Position numbers and translations under genes: made by a program
Shown: piece by piece, positions 44,134-52,917 of the stretch
Layout of the letters: every line of letters begins with the position of its first letter
Numbering within the stretch: position 1 is the first letter of the stretch
Notes under the pieces: model-generated
Databases searched by the model: none
The model's input: only the letters and a program-made list of their open reading frames with translations
Told to the model about the DNA's origin: nothing
Assembly (NCBI RefSeq): GCF_014200605.1
Contig: NZ_JACHCE010000005.1
Span: 62,001-126,000 of the forward strand
Reading direction: 5' to 3'
DNA from: Pedobacter cryoconitis
GTDB taxonomy: Bacteria > Bacteroidota > Bacteroidia > Sphingobacteriales > Sphingobacteriaceae
DNA length: 64,000 bases

Positions 44134-45123
44134 TTAGTTCCTTTTCAGGCAGGCTATTATATCTTTGAGGGCGAAAAGTGTTTTTCGGGGGAATAGTAAA
44201 AGATGGAAGAAAAGAACCAGCCAGCCGGATGGATGATTTAAACTCAGCGTGAAGAGTAAAGATAAAGGGAAGAAAACCAGGTAATAGTCATTCATCAGCA
44301 GCTGATGTGGCGCATGGGCAGGGGTAATGATTAAACATATTTTATGGTTTAAATAGGTTTTCCTGATCCGGATTAATATCAGATACAGTCCTATTGAAAC
44401 AGCTATCCATAAGTTAAAGATGAAAAATAGTACTCCGGAAAAGGCAATAAGCTCTACACTGAAAACAACTGCTTCCCGGGTTTTAAAATTTTCGGGCCGG
44501 ATAGCACTGGCGAAAGTTGTTGTACCTGATTTCAGATCATTCTCCCTGTCATAAAACTGATGCCACAATATTCCTCTCAGGCCGTAAAAAAGTGCCCAGA
44601 TTCCTACAGCAATATACCAGAATACATTTTTGTCTGCATGGCTGAATTCCAGGAGACTGGAGGTGATAAACAGAGAAGGAAAGAGGTGGGCCCCCATAGC
44701 ATCACAAAGTAATCCCCATATTCCCCTTTTCTTTAACCTGACAGGAGGCAGAGAGTAAAGACTAAATACAACCCACGCCATGATATAGAAAAAGAGGCTT
44801 AAGCGATCCGGGTAGATGAAATAGCCGTTAATCACCCCCGTAATTAAACATAAACTCACTATCGCTATTCGCCAGGGCGGACTTATTCTGGCCATTCTGT
44901 TTTTTTTTCCGGCGATCGCATCTTCTTTGATATCAGAAATATCATTGATTACACTGACATAGACTGCACCGATGATGACGGCTGATAATAAAAATAACAG
45001 TTTTAATATAGCCTGGGTAATCGGGTAATGCTGGAGTAAGAGAGTGGCGTAGCCCACTGAAAGTAAGGGGACCATTTTATATTCCCACCATTCTGAAGAT
45101 CTTGTGAATTCTAAAAACTTCAT
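44134..45123 (-). CDS. UbiA-family prenyltransferase
   Basis: A 329-residue polytopic membrane protein with the UbiA signature. The first Asp-rich motif NDISDIKED carries Asn60, Asp61, Asp64 and Asp68. The second, YDREND, has Asp192 and Asp196. YSLPPVRLKKRG lies between them. UbiA enzymes move a prenyl chain from a diphosphate to an aromatic, sugar-phosphate or glycerol acceptor, and some relatives cyclise terpenes. It starts three bases after the stop of a gene with a terpene-cyclase-like DTDD motif and shares an operon with two glycosyltransferases and an ABC exporter. No ubiquinone, menaquinone or heme genes are near, so a role in a secondary product or a lipid-linked sugar is more likely. 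Confidence 0.88.
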   Translation of the reverse strand: MKFLEFTRSSEWWEYKMVPLLSVGYATLLLQHYPITQAILKLLFLLSAVIIGAVYVSVINDISDIKEDAIAGKKNRMARISPPWRIAIVSLCLITGVINGYFIYPDRLSLFFYIMAWVVFSLYSLPPVRLKKRGIWGLLCDAMGAHLFPSLFITSSLLEFSHADKNVFWYIAVGIWALFYGLRGILWHQFYDRENDLKSGTTTFASAIRPENFKTREAVVFSVELIAFSGVLFFIFNLWIAVSIGLYLILIRIRKTYLNHKICLIITPAHAPHQLLMNDYYLVFFPLSLLFTLSLNHPSGWLVLFFHLLLFPRKTLFALKDIIACLKRN

Positions 45124-45126
45124 CTG

Positions 45127-46191
45127 TTATGATTTACTGGTCAATAATCCCCGGTAATTTGCCAGTGCTTCAAGACAGTAGCCGGTAACGATTTCTTCTG
45201 ATCCCCAGCCAACTGCCTTTTGATGACCAGAATAAAAAAATACGTGTCTTTCCCAGCATCCCGATTTACATTGTGCTTTGAATAGAAAATCTACGGCCCG
45301 GTCCATTTGTTCATCCCGGTGATTGAAGTTGGCCAGTGTAGAAATTGACAATGCAGTTTCAAATGCGGAGTTACCAAAGGCACCATTTTCTCTTATAGTT
45401 TCATAGATACGTTTGATGATGGGCTCCTTAGCAGGTTCCAGCTCTTTTACTGTTTTATAATTTCTGGATAAAAAATAATAGAAAGTAATGCGGTTTTTAT
45501 ACCATTTATCTGAATCACCTTCTTTATTGTCTGCTACAATTCTCAAAAGATAATCGACCACAGCCCTGGTCTGCTCATTCAACCCAAAATAGAAAAGGAT
45601 ATTTGCATTGACTACTGCGTCAATATCATTCCTGCTGCTTTCATGCTGAAACCAGAAGAGTACTGATTTGAGCGGGCGTTTCAGCTCTCTGGACATGATT
45701 TTCCAAAAGTTAAGATTAGAGTTCATGGCAGGCCTTAATACAAACCAGGTATAAAATAGGCCTTTGGAGTTTCTGTTATCCATCAATAGTTTACTGTTGT
45801 CAGTAAAGTCTACCTGCAGCGATTTGAGTACATAGGAAGCAAATACTGTGTCATCAGTATCTGCAGGACTGTATTGAAACAGGGGATTCCATTTGGTGAA
45901 GAAATTCCAGACCCCTCCGCGCATAACCTGGTAACTTAAAAAGCCAGCGGTTAAAGAAAGGATCTCTTTGACTTTTGGTGAATCTCTAAGCTGCATTAAA
46001 CAGGCTGCGATCAATGAAGCAGGGAAGACTGTGCTATCAGGCACACACCATTCTTTCATGTGGTCGTCAGGGGAATAATAACAGCAAAATTCGCCATTAG
46101 GGTACTGATGTTCATGCAGATAATCTATACCATGATCAATATGACGGTTAAGTTCTCCGGCAGTTATTTTAATAGCTGAGCTGTTCATCAT
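45127..46191 (-). CDS. Prenyltransferase/squalene-cyclase-repeat-like protein with DTDD motif
   Basis: A 354-residue protein with alpha/alpha-barrel repeats. QW-like turns include YPNGEFCCYY, RGGVWNFF, ENGAFGN and KSGCWER. Residues 111-114 read DTDD followed by Thr, like the DxDD proton-donor motif of class II terpene cyclases. It is about half the size of squalene-hopene cyclases, matching one barrel domain, and has no signal peptide or membrane helix. The UbiA gene begins three bases after its stop. It may be a small terpene cyclase or a binding protein of the same fold; I cannot decide from sequence alone. A related annotation would be 'prenyltransferase/squalene oxidase repeat-containing protein'. 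Confidence 0.62.
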   Translation of the reverse strand: MMNSSAIKITAGELNRHIDHGIDYLHEHQYPNGEFCCYYSPDDHMKEWCVPDSTVFPASLIAACLMQLRDSPKVKEILSLTAGFLSYQVMRGGVWNFFTKWNPLFQYSPADTDDTVFASYVLKSLQVDFTDNSKLLMDNRNSKGLFYTWFVLRPAMNSNLNFWKIMSRELKRPLKSVLFWFQHESSRNDIDAVVNANILFYFGLNEQTRAVVDYLLRIVADNKEGDSDKWYKNRITFYYFLSRNYKTVKELEPAKEPIIKRIYETIRENGAFGNSAFETALSISTLANFNHRDEQMDRAVDFLFKAQCKSGCWERHVFFYSGHQKAVGWGSEEIVTGYCLEALANYRGLLTSKS

Positions 46192-46207
46192 CCTTGTATC
46201 CTATAGA

Positions 46208-47191
46208 TTAAGCTGGCTGTTCCATTCTCTTTTCTTTTATCCCCTTATATTTTCTGCTTAGCCCCGTCATCAGGATGTCGGGTATCATTTTTAAGGTAAA
46301 TGGAATATTAACTGCCATTGATTTTTTAATCAGGCGGTAAGATTCTTTTAAGTTATATTCTCTGATCAGTTCATGTTTGGCTAGTTCGACCAGGCTGGCG
46401 ATATATCTTTTTTGAAGCAGTAAAAGCTCTCCCGGAGTCAATAACTTATCGAATTTCTCCATGATCAGCATGGTATCTGCAATGTAAAGATACTTCAGGA
46501 CTTCACTTCTTTTCCTGCCGTCGTAGATGTTTATATTATCAATTCTTTTTCTCCATAGTTTGTCTAGTGTAAAAGCCACCCTGCATTCTTTAGAAAGGAT
46601 AACATCCAGGTACATGCACCAGTCATCTCCAATATTTATTCTTTCATCCCAGCCAGAAACAATACTTGATTTTCGAATCACTACCGATGAGGAAGGAGAG
46701 GGACAGGCTTCGATGTAAATACCACGTACTTCGGGATAGGTTAAGGTAATCCAATGGTCTTCAGTTTCCTTTATATGAGGCTTTAAGAATGGATCTCCAC
46801 TTAAAAAGTCCCAGGCTTCACCAACTCTGGCATCCTGGGTCCAGTTCGCAAAGACGAAATCCAGCTTATCTTTCTCCAGTTTATGGACACAGCGTTCCAG
46901 AAAATCGGGATTCCATATATCATCCGAATCCAATGAAGCTACAATACTGCCTTCAGCGTGCTTTAGTCCATTATTTCTGGCTGCTGCCTGACCTTTGTGC
47001 TGCTGAATGATATATTGTGCTTCTTTATAATCTTCCATTAAAACAGCAGTTTCATCTTCCGACCCATCATCAATGACAATCAATTGTATGGGAGTATAAC
47101 TTTGACGTAATACACTATCAATTGCTGTCCGCAATTTATTTGCCCTGTTGTAGGTTGGGATAATTACTGAAACCAGAGGATTATTGTTCAT
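46208..47191 (-). CDS. Glycosyltransferase, family 2
   Basis: A 327-residue GT2 enzyme: PLVSVIIPTYNRANKLRTAI, IVIDDGSEDET, the small-residue AARNNGLKHAEGS and the metal-binding SLDSDDIWNPDF. A later GDDWCMYLDVILSKECRVAF segment likely holds the catalytic base. It overlaps the GT4 gene upstream by 11 bases and lies 16 bases before the DTDD-protein gene. Because its operon contains a prenyltransferase and exporter, its acceptor may be a prenylated small molecule rather than the polysaccharide; both are possible. Confidence 0.92.
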   Translation of the reverse strand: MNNNPLVSVIIPTYNRANKLRTAIDSVLRQSYTPIQLIVIDDGSEDETAVLMEDYKEAQYIIQQHKGQAAARNNGLKHAEGSIVASLDSDDIWNPDFLERCVHKLEKDKLDFVFANWTQDARVGEAWDFLSGDPFLKPHIKETEDHWITLTYPEVRGIYIEACPSPSSSVVIRKSSIVSGWDERINIGDDWCMYLDVILSKECRVAFTLDKLWRKRIDNINIYDGRKRSEVLKYLYIADTMLIMEKFDKLLTPGELLLLQKRYIASLVELAKHELIREYNLKESYRLIKKSMAVNIPFTLKMIPDILMTGLSRKYKGIKEKRMEQPA

Positions 47192-48362
47192 TTAAAGTAC
47201 TATTTAAGAGATTGGCAAATTGTTTTTCGGGGAATTCAGGGATGTGACCAGCAATATGACGGGCCGCTTTTGCGCCCATTGACTGCCAGTTATCCCGCTT
47301 TTGCCATGCACGCTCCATGGCCTCATCTAAATCTTTTTCATTCGCTTCGGCAATAAAACCAGTTTCCTGGTCTTCAACGAGTTCGGTGTTTCCTCCTGCA
47401 TTAGTCGTAATCACGATTCTACCTAAAAACATAGCCTCAATGATAGTGAGCGGTAAACCTTCACTCCGGGAAGGCAGGATTAATGCATGGTGATTTGCCC
47501 ATATGTCTTTCAGGTCTGTGTTGTAACCCTCAAACGAAATGTTTTCCACTCCGAGCAGGGTCGCCATTTCTTTCAGTCCATCTTTATCGGGACCTTTTCC
47601 AATAAAAGAAATACTAAGCTTTCTTGCTTTCCATTTAGGCTGTGCCAGAACTCTTAACAAGATGTCCTGCCCTTTATCAATCACAAACAAACGGCCGATA
47701 CAAGCTAAACGATAGTGATCTGATACCAAAGGGTAAGGTATAACAGGCCCCCTGGTCTTGACGGGATTCATCACAATTGCACTATTGGGTAATCTGATAC
47801 CAAACTGTTCTTCTGTGAGTTTTCTGTTATGTTCGGATACAAAAAGACATTTTTCGGCCTTTATTAGAGTCTCTTTCATATAAGACCGGTCACTGTGCTG
47901 TGGCCAGTAAAAATTCACAGCTTTATGGGAAACAATAATATAGGGAATATTCAATTTAAGACATTGCCAGGCATAGACCAGTCCGTCGAAATTGATCCCC
48001 TGTGAGATCAATACTAAATCTGGCTGATCTGATTTTAAAAGATGATATAATCTTCCTGCAGGCTTATTCCAGTTATAAGTTGAGATCCCGATCTTATTTC
48101 CCAGACGATTAAAATCATCAATTAGTTTGAATAAACCTTTTTTTAGAAAGCTGAATTCAGGGATCAGCTCTTTAAAAAAGATGTTTTTATGTTTTAGTTT
48201 GACAAATTCCGGATGCTGCTGATTGATCTTGTTTTTGTAAATGGTGATCCGTTTGAGATTTTGGTTATCTAAAATAGCTATACTTTTGGCCCATAGCTCT
48301 TCACTGCCACCCCAGTCATCCAGGCAACAGGTAACAATTGCTAGTTTTTTATCTTTACCCAA
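47181..48362 (-). CDS. Glycosyltransferase, family 4 (TTG start)
   Basis: A 393-residue GT4 enzyme. The N-terminus has IVTCCLDDWGGSEELWAKSI, and the C-terminal domain has IGRLFVIDKGQDILLRVL, ISFIGKGPDKDGL and the signature ILPSRSEGLPLTIIEAMFLG with both Glu residues. No ATG is available near the N-terminus: TTG at 48362 is the best start, 11 bases after the ABC exporter stop, with AAGAAG upstream. It is second in the operon, between the exporter and the GT2 gene. Donor and acceptor are unknown. Confidence 0.88.
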   Translation of the reverse strand: MGKDKKLAIVTCCLDDWGGSEELWAKSIAILDNQNLKRITIYKNKINQQHPEFVKLKHKNIFFKELIPEFSFLKKGLFKLIDDFNRLGNKIGISTYNWNKPAGRLYHLLKSDQPDLVLISQGINFDGLVYAWQCLKLNIPYIIVSHKAVNFYWPQHSDRSYMKETLIKAEKCLFVSEHNRKLTEEQFGIRLPNSAIVMNPVKTRGPVIPYPLVSDHYRLACIGRLFVIDKGQDILLRVLAQPKWKARKLSISFIGKGPDKDGLKEMATLLGVENISFEGYNTDLKDIWANHHALILPSRSEGLPLTIIEAMFLGRIVITTNAGGNTELVEDQETGFIAEANEKDLDEAMERAWQKRDNWQSMGAKAARHIAGHIPEFPEKQFANLLNSTLNEQ

Positions 48363-48373
48363 AATCGATCTTC

Positions 48374-50239
48374 TTAATCTTTTAAACTATTTTTAAATAA
48401 ACGGGAGTAATCTCCTTCGGTTGCCAGAAGCTCTTCATCCGTACCTTTTTGTAATATCTCACCTTCGGATAAGACATAAATATAATCAGCATATTTAATG
48501 GCTGAATGCCTGTGGCTGATCATCACTGCAGCCCTGTTTCCAAGAATAGTCCTGAAGGAATCTAATAATTTTTTCTCTGCATGTGCATCCATTGCACTTG
48601 TTGCCTCATCAAAAATCAGAAAATTTGCATCGCTGTAGAAAGATCTTGCAATAGCCAGTTTTTGCCATTGCCCAATACTTACTTCTTTCCCATCTTCAAA
48701 CAGTCTGCCTAAAATAGTATCATAGCCATCCGGAAAATCCTTTATAAATTCATCTGCCCCTGCGCTCACGGCTGCATTTATGATTGCTGTCTGTTCGAGT
48801 GGTTTCTCTAAATCTCCAAAACGGATATTATCTTTTACGCTTACATTATATTTATAAAAATCCTGAAATACTGTACTGACCTGTTTGCGGTATTCTGTTG
48901 TTTTAAATAAACGGATATCTTGTCCGCCGAGTGTTATTTTTCCTTCAGTGGGATCATATAATCTCGATAATAATTTAATCAGTGTACTTTTACCGGCGCC
49001 ATTGAGCCCCACAATGGCGATTATTTTTCCCGCCGGAATGGTGAGTGAGATGTTTTTTAATGTAGGTGATGCGCTATGCGGATAAGTAAAAGAAACATTG
49101 TTCAATTCCAGATCAGCCAGGCCATTTGCGGGAACAGGAATGGGCGACGGAGTATCCTGAAATTTGTTTTTTAAATCAAATAATTCAAAAATACTGTTGA
49201 CAAATACATTATTCTGGTAAACAATAGAGATACCGCCTGAAATATTTTGCATTAAAGAGAAAGACTGGGGGAAAGCGACCAGAAACAAGGTAATATCACC
49301 TACACTTGTGCGCCCATTGACGGTTCCTACTGCAATTACACCAATGCAGGCAAAAAATCCTATGCTTGCAATAGCCGTGGTGAGTACTTCACCCTGAGTT
49401 CTTTTGTGGCTGATGGTCAGTTTTTTATCTAAAAGCTCTAATCTTATTTTAAGATAAATATCCTTGAAATAATTACCTAAACCATAACCTCTGATTTCTT
49501 TGGCTGCTGTTTCGGAAGTGATTAATGTACTGAGGTAACCTGACTGACGCTCTATAGCAGTATGACTGATTCGCCAATGGTTTAGTTTATTTGCATAATG
49601 AATTCTGACCAGTAAGGTTGGAAATACAAAAAGGGCAAGGAGCGGTAACAAATACCAGTCAATGGTGAGTAAGATGGAGCCGACAGCAAGCAGGTTTAAA
49701 CTGTTCTTGGTGAGTTCGATTAAGGTGGTGATAATCAGGTTCGGTTTGTCGGCACCGGCATCTTTGGCCCGTTTTAAAATATCAAAATAATCGGGGCTCT
49801 CATAATAAGCATAATCAAGATTTACAGCAGCTTCATGTATTCTGTCATCCATGTAAGCGGCAACTTTAGAGGCCTGAACTTCTATAATATAACTTGATAT
49901 ACCTTTTACCATCGCATAAAGAACCGCCGCTGCACCTGCTGCAATGACATAATTCCGGATTAAATGCTCATGTTCAAGAGATGATATGTCTTTTTTTGAG
50001 ACGGTGTCTACCAGTAATTTGAGTAAATAAAAAGAGACGAAGAATAGTAAAGTCTCCGTAAGAATTGCGAGGATAGAGAGTATGGTCCACCCTTTCGCAA
50101 TTGACCAGATAAGCCCAAGGGTTCTTTTTATATTTAAGTTACTTTTGAAATTTTGAAATTTTTGGTTGATTGCGTAAACCATGAAAATGTTAATGTTTCC
50201 CAATGCACAGTCAATAAATGAGCCTGTTTTTGGATTCAT
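48374..50239 (-). CDS. ABC exporter, fused transmembrane and ATPase domains (MsbA-like)
   Basis: A 621-residue half-transporter. Six membrane helices occupy about 45-345. The ATPase domain has Walker A GLNGAGKST, a Q-loop VFQDFY, the signature VSIGQWQKLAIARSF (Val-Ser-Ile-Gly-Gln instead of LSGGQ), Walker B FLIFDEATSAMD and a switch His in ISHRHS. It should work as a homodimer, exporting a lipid, peptide or glycoconjugate with ATP. The start may be the ATG at 50239 or, 19 codons in, at 50182. As first gene of an operon with two glycosyltransferases, a DTDD protein and a UbiA enzyme, it is the natural exporter of their product. Confidence 0.88.
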   Translation of the reverse strand: MNPKTGSFIDCALGNINIFMVYAINQKFQNFKSNLNIKRTLGLIWSIAKGWTILSILAILTETLLFFVSFYLLKLLVDTVSKKDISSLEHEHLIRNYVIAAGAAAVLYAMVKGISSYIIEVQASKVAAYMDDRIHEAAVNLDYAYYESPDYFDILKRAKDAGADKPNLIITTLIELTKNSLNLLAVGSILLTIDWYLLPLLALFVFPTLLVRIHYANKLNHWRISHTAIERQSGYLSTLITSETAAKEIRGYGLGNYFKDIYLKIRLELLDKKLTISHKRTQGEVLTTAIASIGFFACIGVIAVGTVNGRTSVGDITLFLVAFPQSFSLMQNISGGISIVYQNNVFVNSIFELFDLKNKFQDTPSPIPVPANGLADLELNNVSFTYPHSASPTLKNISLTIPAGKIIAIVGLNGAGKSTLIKLLSRLYDPTEGKITLGGQDIRLFKTTEYRKQVSTVFQDFYKYNVSVKDNIRFGDLEKPLEQTAIINAAVSAGADEFIKDFPDGYDTILGRLFEDGKEVSIGQWQKLAIARSFYSDANFLIFDEATSAMDAHAEKKLLDSFRTILGNRAAVMISHRHSAIKYADYIYVLSEGEILQKGTDEELLATEGDYSRLFKNSLKD

Positions 50240-50449
50240 TTATTACTTTTTAAATTTATACAAATTTTTCTGCAAACCGTTTAATCTGTTTTTTTTTAAT
50301 AGAGAATTAATTCTTTTGATGGATTGATTTTTAGATATAAGATATGGAAATGCGTTTTTGGATCGTATTTTGAATATTGCAGTAAGGGATTTTATGAATA
50401 TATTATTATCTTTCTAGTGTTCAATCTTTTAATTTTTCTAAACAAAACA

Positions 50450-52057
50450 ATGAAACCAATCGCCTTAACTAAATATTTTACCCTGATTGTAATGACTGTC
50501 CTGTTCGCTTCCTGCCGGGCTGATCAGGAGGAAATACCTGTGAATAAATTAAAGTATAAACAGATTAAAATGAAAGATCTGTTTGGGGTCAATGCTTTCG
50601 AATGGGATTTTTTACAGGACCCGCATAATCCTAATGACGGAAGTAAAATTTACGAGCCCAAATTAGATTTGATGAAGTCATTTTCAGGGTTGCGTCATTA
50701 TATGGACTGGGAAAAATTAGAAGATTCGGAGGGGCTTTATTCTTTTAATCCAACAACAAGAGGGGGCTGGAATTACGATGCTGTTTATGCGCGTTGTAAA
50801 CTGGAAGGTATTATGGTGGTTGCCTGCTTAAAAAATACACCAGACTGGCTATTTAATACTTATCCTGCAGGGCAGCGTGATGCAGATAATATTCCGATTA
50901 AATATGGGGCAAAAAGAGATGATCCTAAATCTTATATCGCACAGGCCAAAGCTATCTACCAGTTTGCAGCCAGATATGGGGCTAATAAAAATATTGATAC
51001 TTCCATATTGATTTTAAATCATAAACCCAGATGGAGCGGAGACCAGGTCAATCAGGTCAAAGTAGGTCTTAACCTGGTTAAATATGTAGAATGTGCCAAT
51101 GAACCGGATAAGTGGTGGAAAGGCAAGAAATCTGAACAGACAGGCAGAGAATATGCAGCTAATTTATCTGCATTTTATGATGGCGATAAAGGAAAACTGG
51201 GTAAAGGTGTTGGTGTGAAAACTGCCGATCCTACCATGCAGGTAGTAATGGGAGGAATTGCAAAACCAGATGTGAAGTTTGTTCGTGAGATGATTGAGTG
51301 GTGTAAAGAGAACAGGGGTTACAAACCAGATGGAAGTGTCGATTTATGTTTTGATGTGATTAATTTCCACATGTATTCGAATGACAATACAAAATGGTTT
51401 GCAAAATTCATCTCCGGTAAAAGGGGAGTAGCGCCTGAGACCAATAATAATATGGGTCAGATTGCCGATAGTTTTGTACAATTAGCTGCAGAATTAGGGA
51501 AAAATATGCAGGTCTGGACTACTGAAACAGGTTATGATCTTAAAGAAGAAAGTATTCAGGGGGTAAAACCAATAGGAGAGAAGACGGTATTACTTACACA
51601 AGCAGACTGGATTTTACGTACATCGCTAATGTATGCCAGACATGGATTGAACAGAGTGTTCTTTTATGAAGCTTATGATTCTGATGCGCCGGGTGCTGAT
51701 TCAAAGAACCCATTTGGAACTTCGGGTTTGCTGGGGGATGGCAGAAGAAGGCCTGCTGCTGACTATTTATTACAGGTAACGAAATTAATGGGCGAATATA
51801 TATACGATAATACGATTCATCAGGACCCTTTGGTTGATGTATATAAATTCCGTGATAAAAGTATGTACGTTTTAGTTGTTCCTGACGAAAAAGACAGAAG
51901 AGAAGATTACGTACTTGATTTGCATAAAGCTAAAAAAGCACGTATTCATTATCTTAAACCAGGTGCTGATGAAATGACCTATAAAGATTTTGGGACTGAT
52001 GATGGAAAGCTGACCGTAAATGTCACTGAAACACCAGTATTCGTTGAAGCTTTATAA
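50450..52057 (+). CDS. Clan-A glycoside hydrolase-like lipoprotein (EPS-associated, copy 2)
   Basis: About 535 residues from the ATG at 50450, which yields a lipoprotein signal (LIVMTVLFASC, Cys at about 24); the longer frame from 50324 adds a meaningless leader. It is strongly similar throughout to the lipoprotein at 24516-26111: FEWDFL near the start, FSGLRHYMDWEKLEDSEG, ANEPDKWW with the acid/base Glu, and TTETGYD with the nucleophile Glu. Copy 1 has CDNERD where this copy has CANEPD, so the canonical NEP motif is kept only here. It is divergent from the ABC exporter operon, with 210 AT-rich bases between. Confidence 0.75.
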   Translation: MKPIALTKYFTLIVMTVLFASCRADQEEIPVNKLKYKQIKMKDLFGVNAFEWDFLQDPHNPNDGSKIYEPKLDLMKSFSGLRHYMDWEKLEDSEGLYSFNPTTRGGWNYDAVYARCKLEGIMVVACLKNTPDWLFNTYPAGQRDADNIPIKYGAKRDDPKSYIAQAKAIYQFAARYGANKNIDTSILILNHKPRWSGDQVNQVKVGLNLVKYVECANEPDKWWKGKKSEQTGREYAANLSAFYDGDKGKLGKGVGVKTADPTMQVVMGGIAKPDVKFVREMIEWCKENRGYKPDGSVDLCFDVINFHMYSNDNTKWFAKFISGKRGVAPETNNNMGQIADSFVQLAAELGKNMQVWTTETGYDLKEESIQGVKPIGEKTVLLTQADWILRTSLMYARHGLNRVFFYEAYDSDAPGADSKNPFGTSGLLGDGRRRPAADYLLQVTKLMGEYIYDNTIHQDPLVDVYKFRDKSMYVLVVPDEKDRREDYVLDLHKAKKARIHYLKPGADEMTYKDFGTDDGKLTVNVTETPVFVEAL

Positions 52058-52084
52058 CAACTGAAGCCATTTTTTATATTAAAA

Positions 52085-52900
52085 TTACGGAAGGAGCTCC
52101 CAAAGAGCTCCTTCATAACGAAATGGCCTTAGCTGCACATAGTATTTTTCATTTGCAGAGATGAAATCATATTTCTTCTCATAATTCTCCTTTAAGGTCT
52201 CTTCTACTTTTTCTTTGTTTAAGAAATAGCAGGGATAACAGGCCTCTGCCCCATAAAATACAGGGGGAACAAATTGTATAGTTATTCTATCACTGTTTTG
52301 GTAATTATAGCCGACAAAGTCCAGTAAAACATAGGGGATTCCCAGACCTTTTGCTTCATCCAGAAGAGCATAAGGTTTTTCGAGATATTGAAGTACATTG
52401 CAGATCAAAAAAAGCTGTGGCTTATGCTCAGCCATACATTCCTGAATGGTAGTATAAAATTTAACATGCTCGTTTTCGAAATGTTTTTTTCCGGCCTCCA
52501 CAAATTCTGGCTGTTCAATAATACACCACCGTAATTTTTTTAAGTGTTTTAAATAGGGGATATTCTGGTAATAAGTAGTACCCAGAGAGCCGCCAAAGTC
52601 AATCAGCGTAAGTTCGTTATCATTCTTTGAGGCTATATAAAGAAGTGTTTTTAATAGCGGGAAATTCATTTGTGCAGAATCATAAGCAATTCCATCACGC
52701 TCGTAGGCTATTTCTTTGTTCTTTACTTTAAGTGTAGTGGCTATAATACGGTGCAAGATATGTTCTTCATCATAACCTGTACATTTCTGCCGGGCTTCCT
52801 CATAACTTTTATAGGCACCCTTCCAGCCATATTTGAAGCTGTACCATCTTAAGTTGAGTAATAGGGGTGGTACAAGCTCTTTCAATAAATAATGTAACAT
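52085..52900 (-). CDS. TIGR04325-type putative methyltransferase
   Basis: A 271-residue protein resembling the putative methyltransferases found in O-antigen and EPS clusters (TIGR04325/LIC12133 type). An N-terminal WKGAYKSYEEARQKCTGYDE segment is the usual entry signature, followed by a SAM-fold core with LTLIDFGGSLGTTYYQN as the likely SAM-binding loop. It may methylate a sugar of the repeat unit; activity in this family is poorly proven. It is last in an operon with a sugar ketoisomerase and an aminotransferase. The start is 17 bases after the aminotransferase stop. Confidence 0.78.
   Translation of the reverse strand: MLHYLLKELVPPLLLNLRWYSFKYGWKGAYKSYEEARQKCTGYDEEHILHRIIATTLKVKNKEIAYERDGIAYDSAQMNFPLLKTLLYIASKNDNELTLIDFGGSLGTTYYQNIPYLKHLKKLRWCIIEQPEFVEAGKKHFENEHVKFYTTIQECMAEHKPQLFLICNVLQYLEKPYALLDEAKGLGIPYVLLDFVGYNYQNSDRITIQFVPPVFYGAEACYPCYFLNKEKVEETLKENYEKKYDFISANEKYYVQLRPFRYEGALWELLP
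52091..52113 (-). terminator. Hairpin at the end of the methyltransferase gene
   Basis: AAGGAGCTC and GAGCTCCTT form a perfect nine-base stem around CCAAA. It lies within the final codons of the minus-strand gene, followed on that strand by AATTTTAATAT. A T-run is present but weak and comes after the stop codon. Confidence 0.4.
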
Positions 52901-52917
52901 AGGCAGGCTATTTGGTT

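Noticed and set aside
50324..50449. Longer start for the second glycoside hydrolase lipoprotein
   Set aside because: It would bury the lipoprotein signal; the ATG at 50450 puts the signal and lipobox in the normal place.
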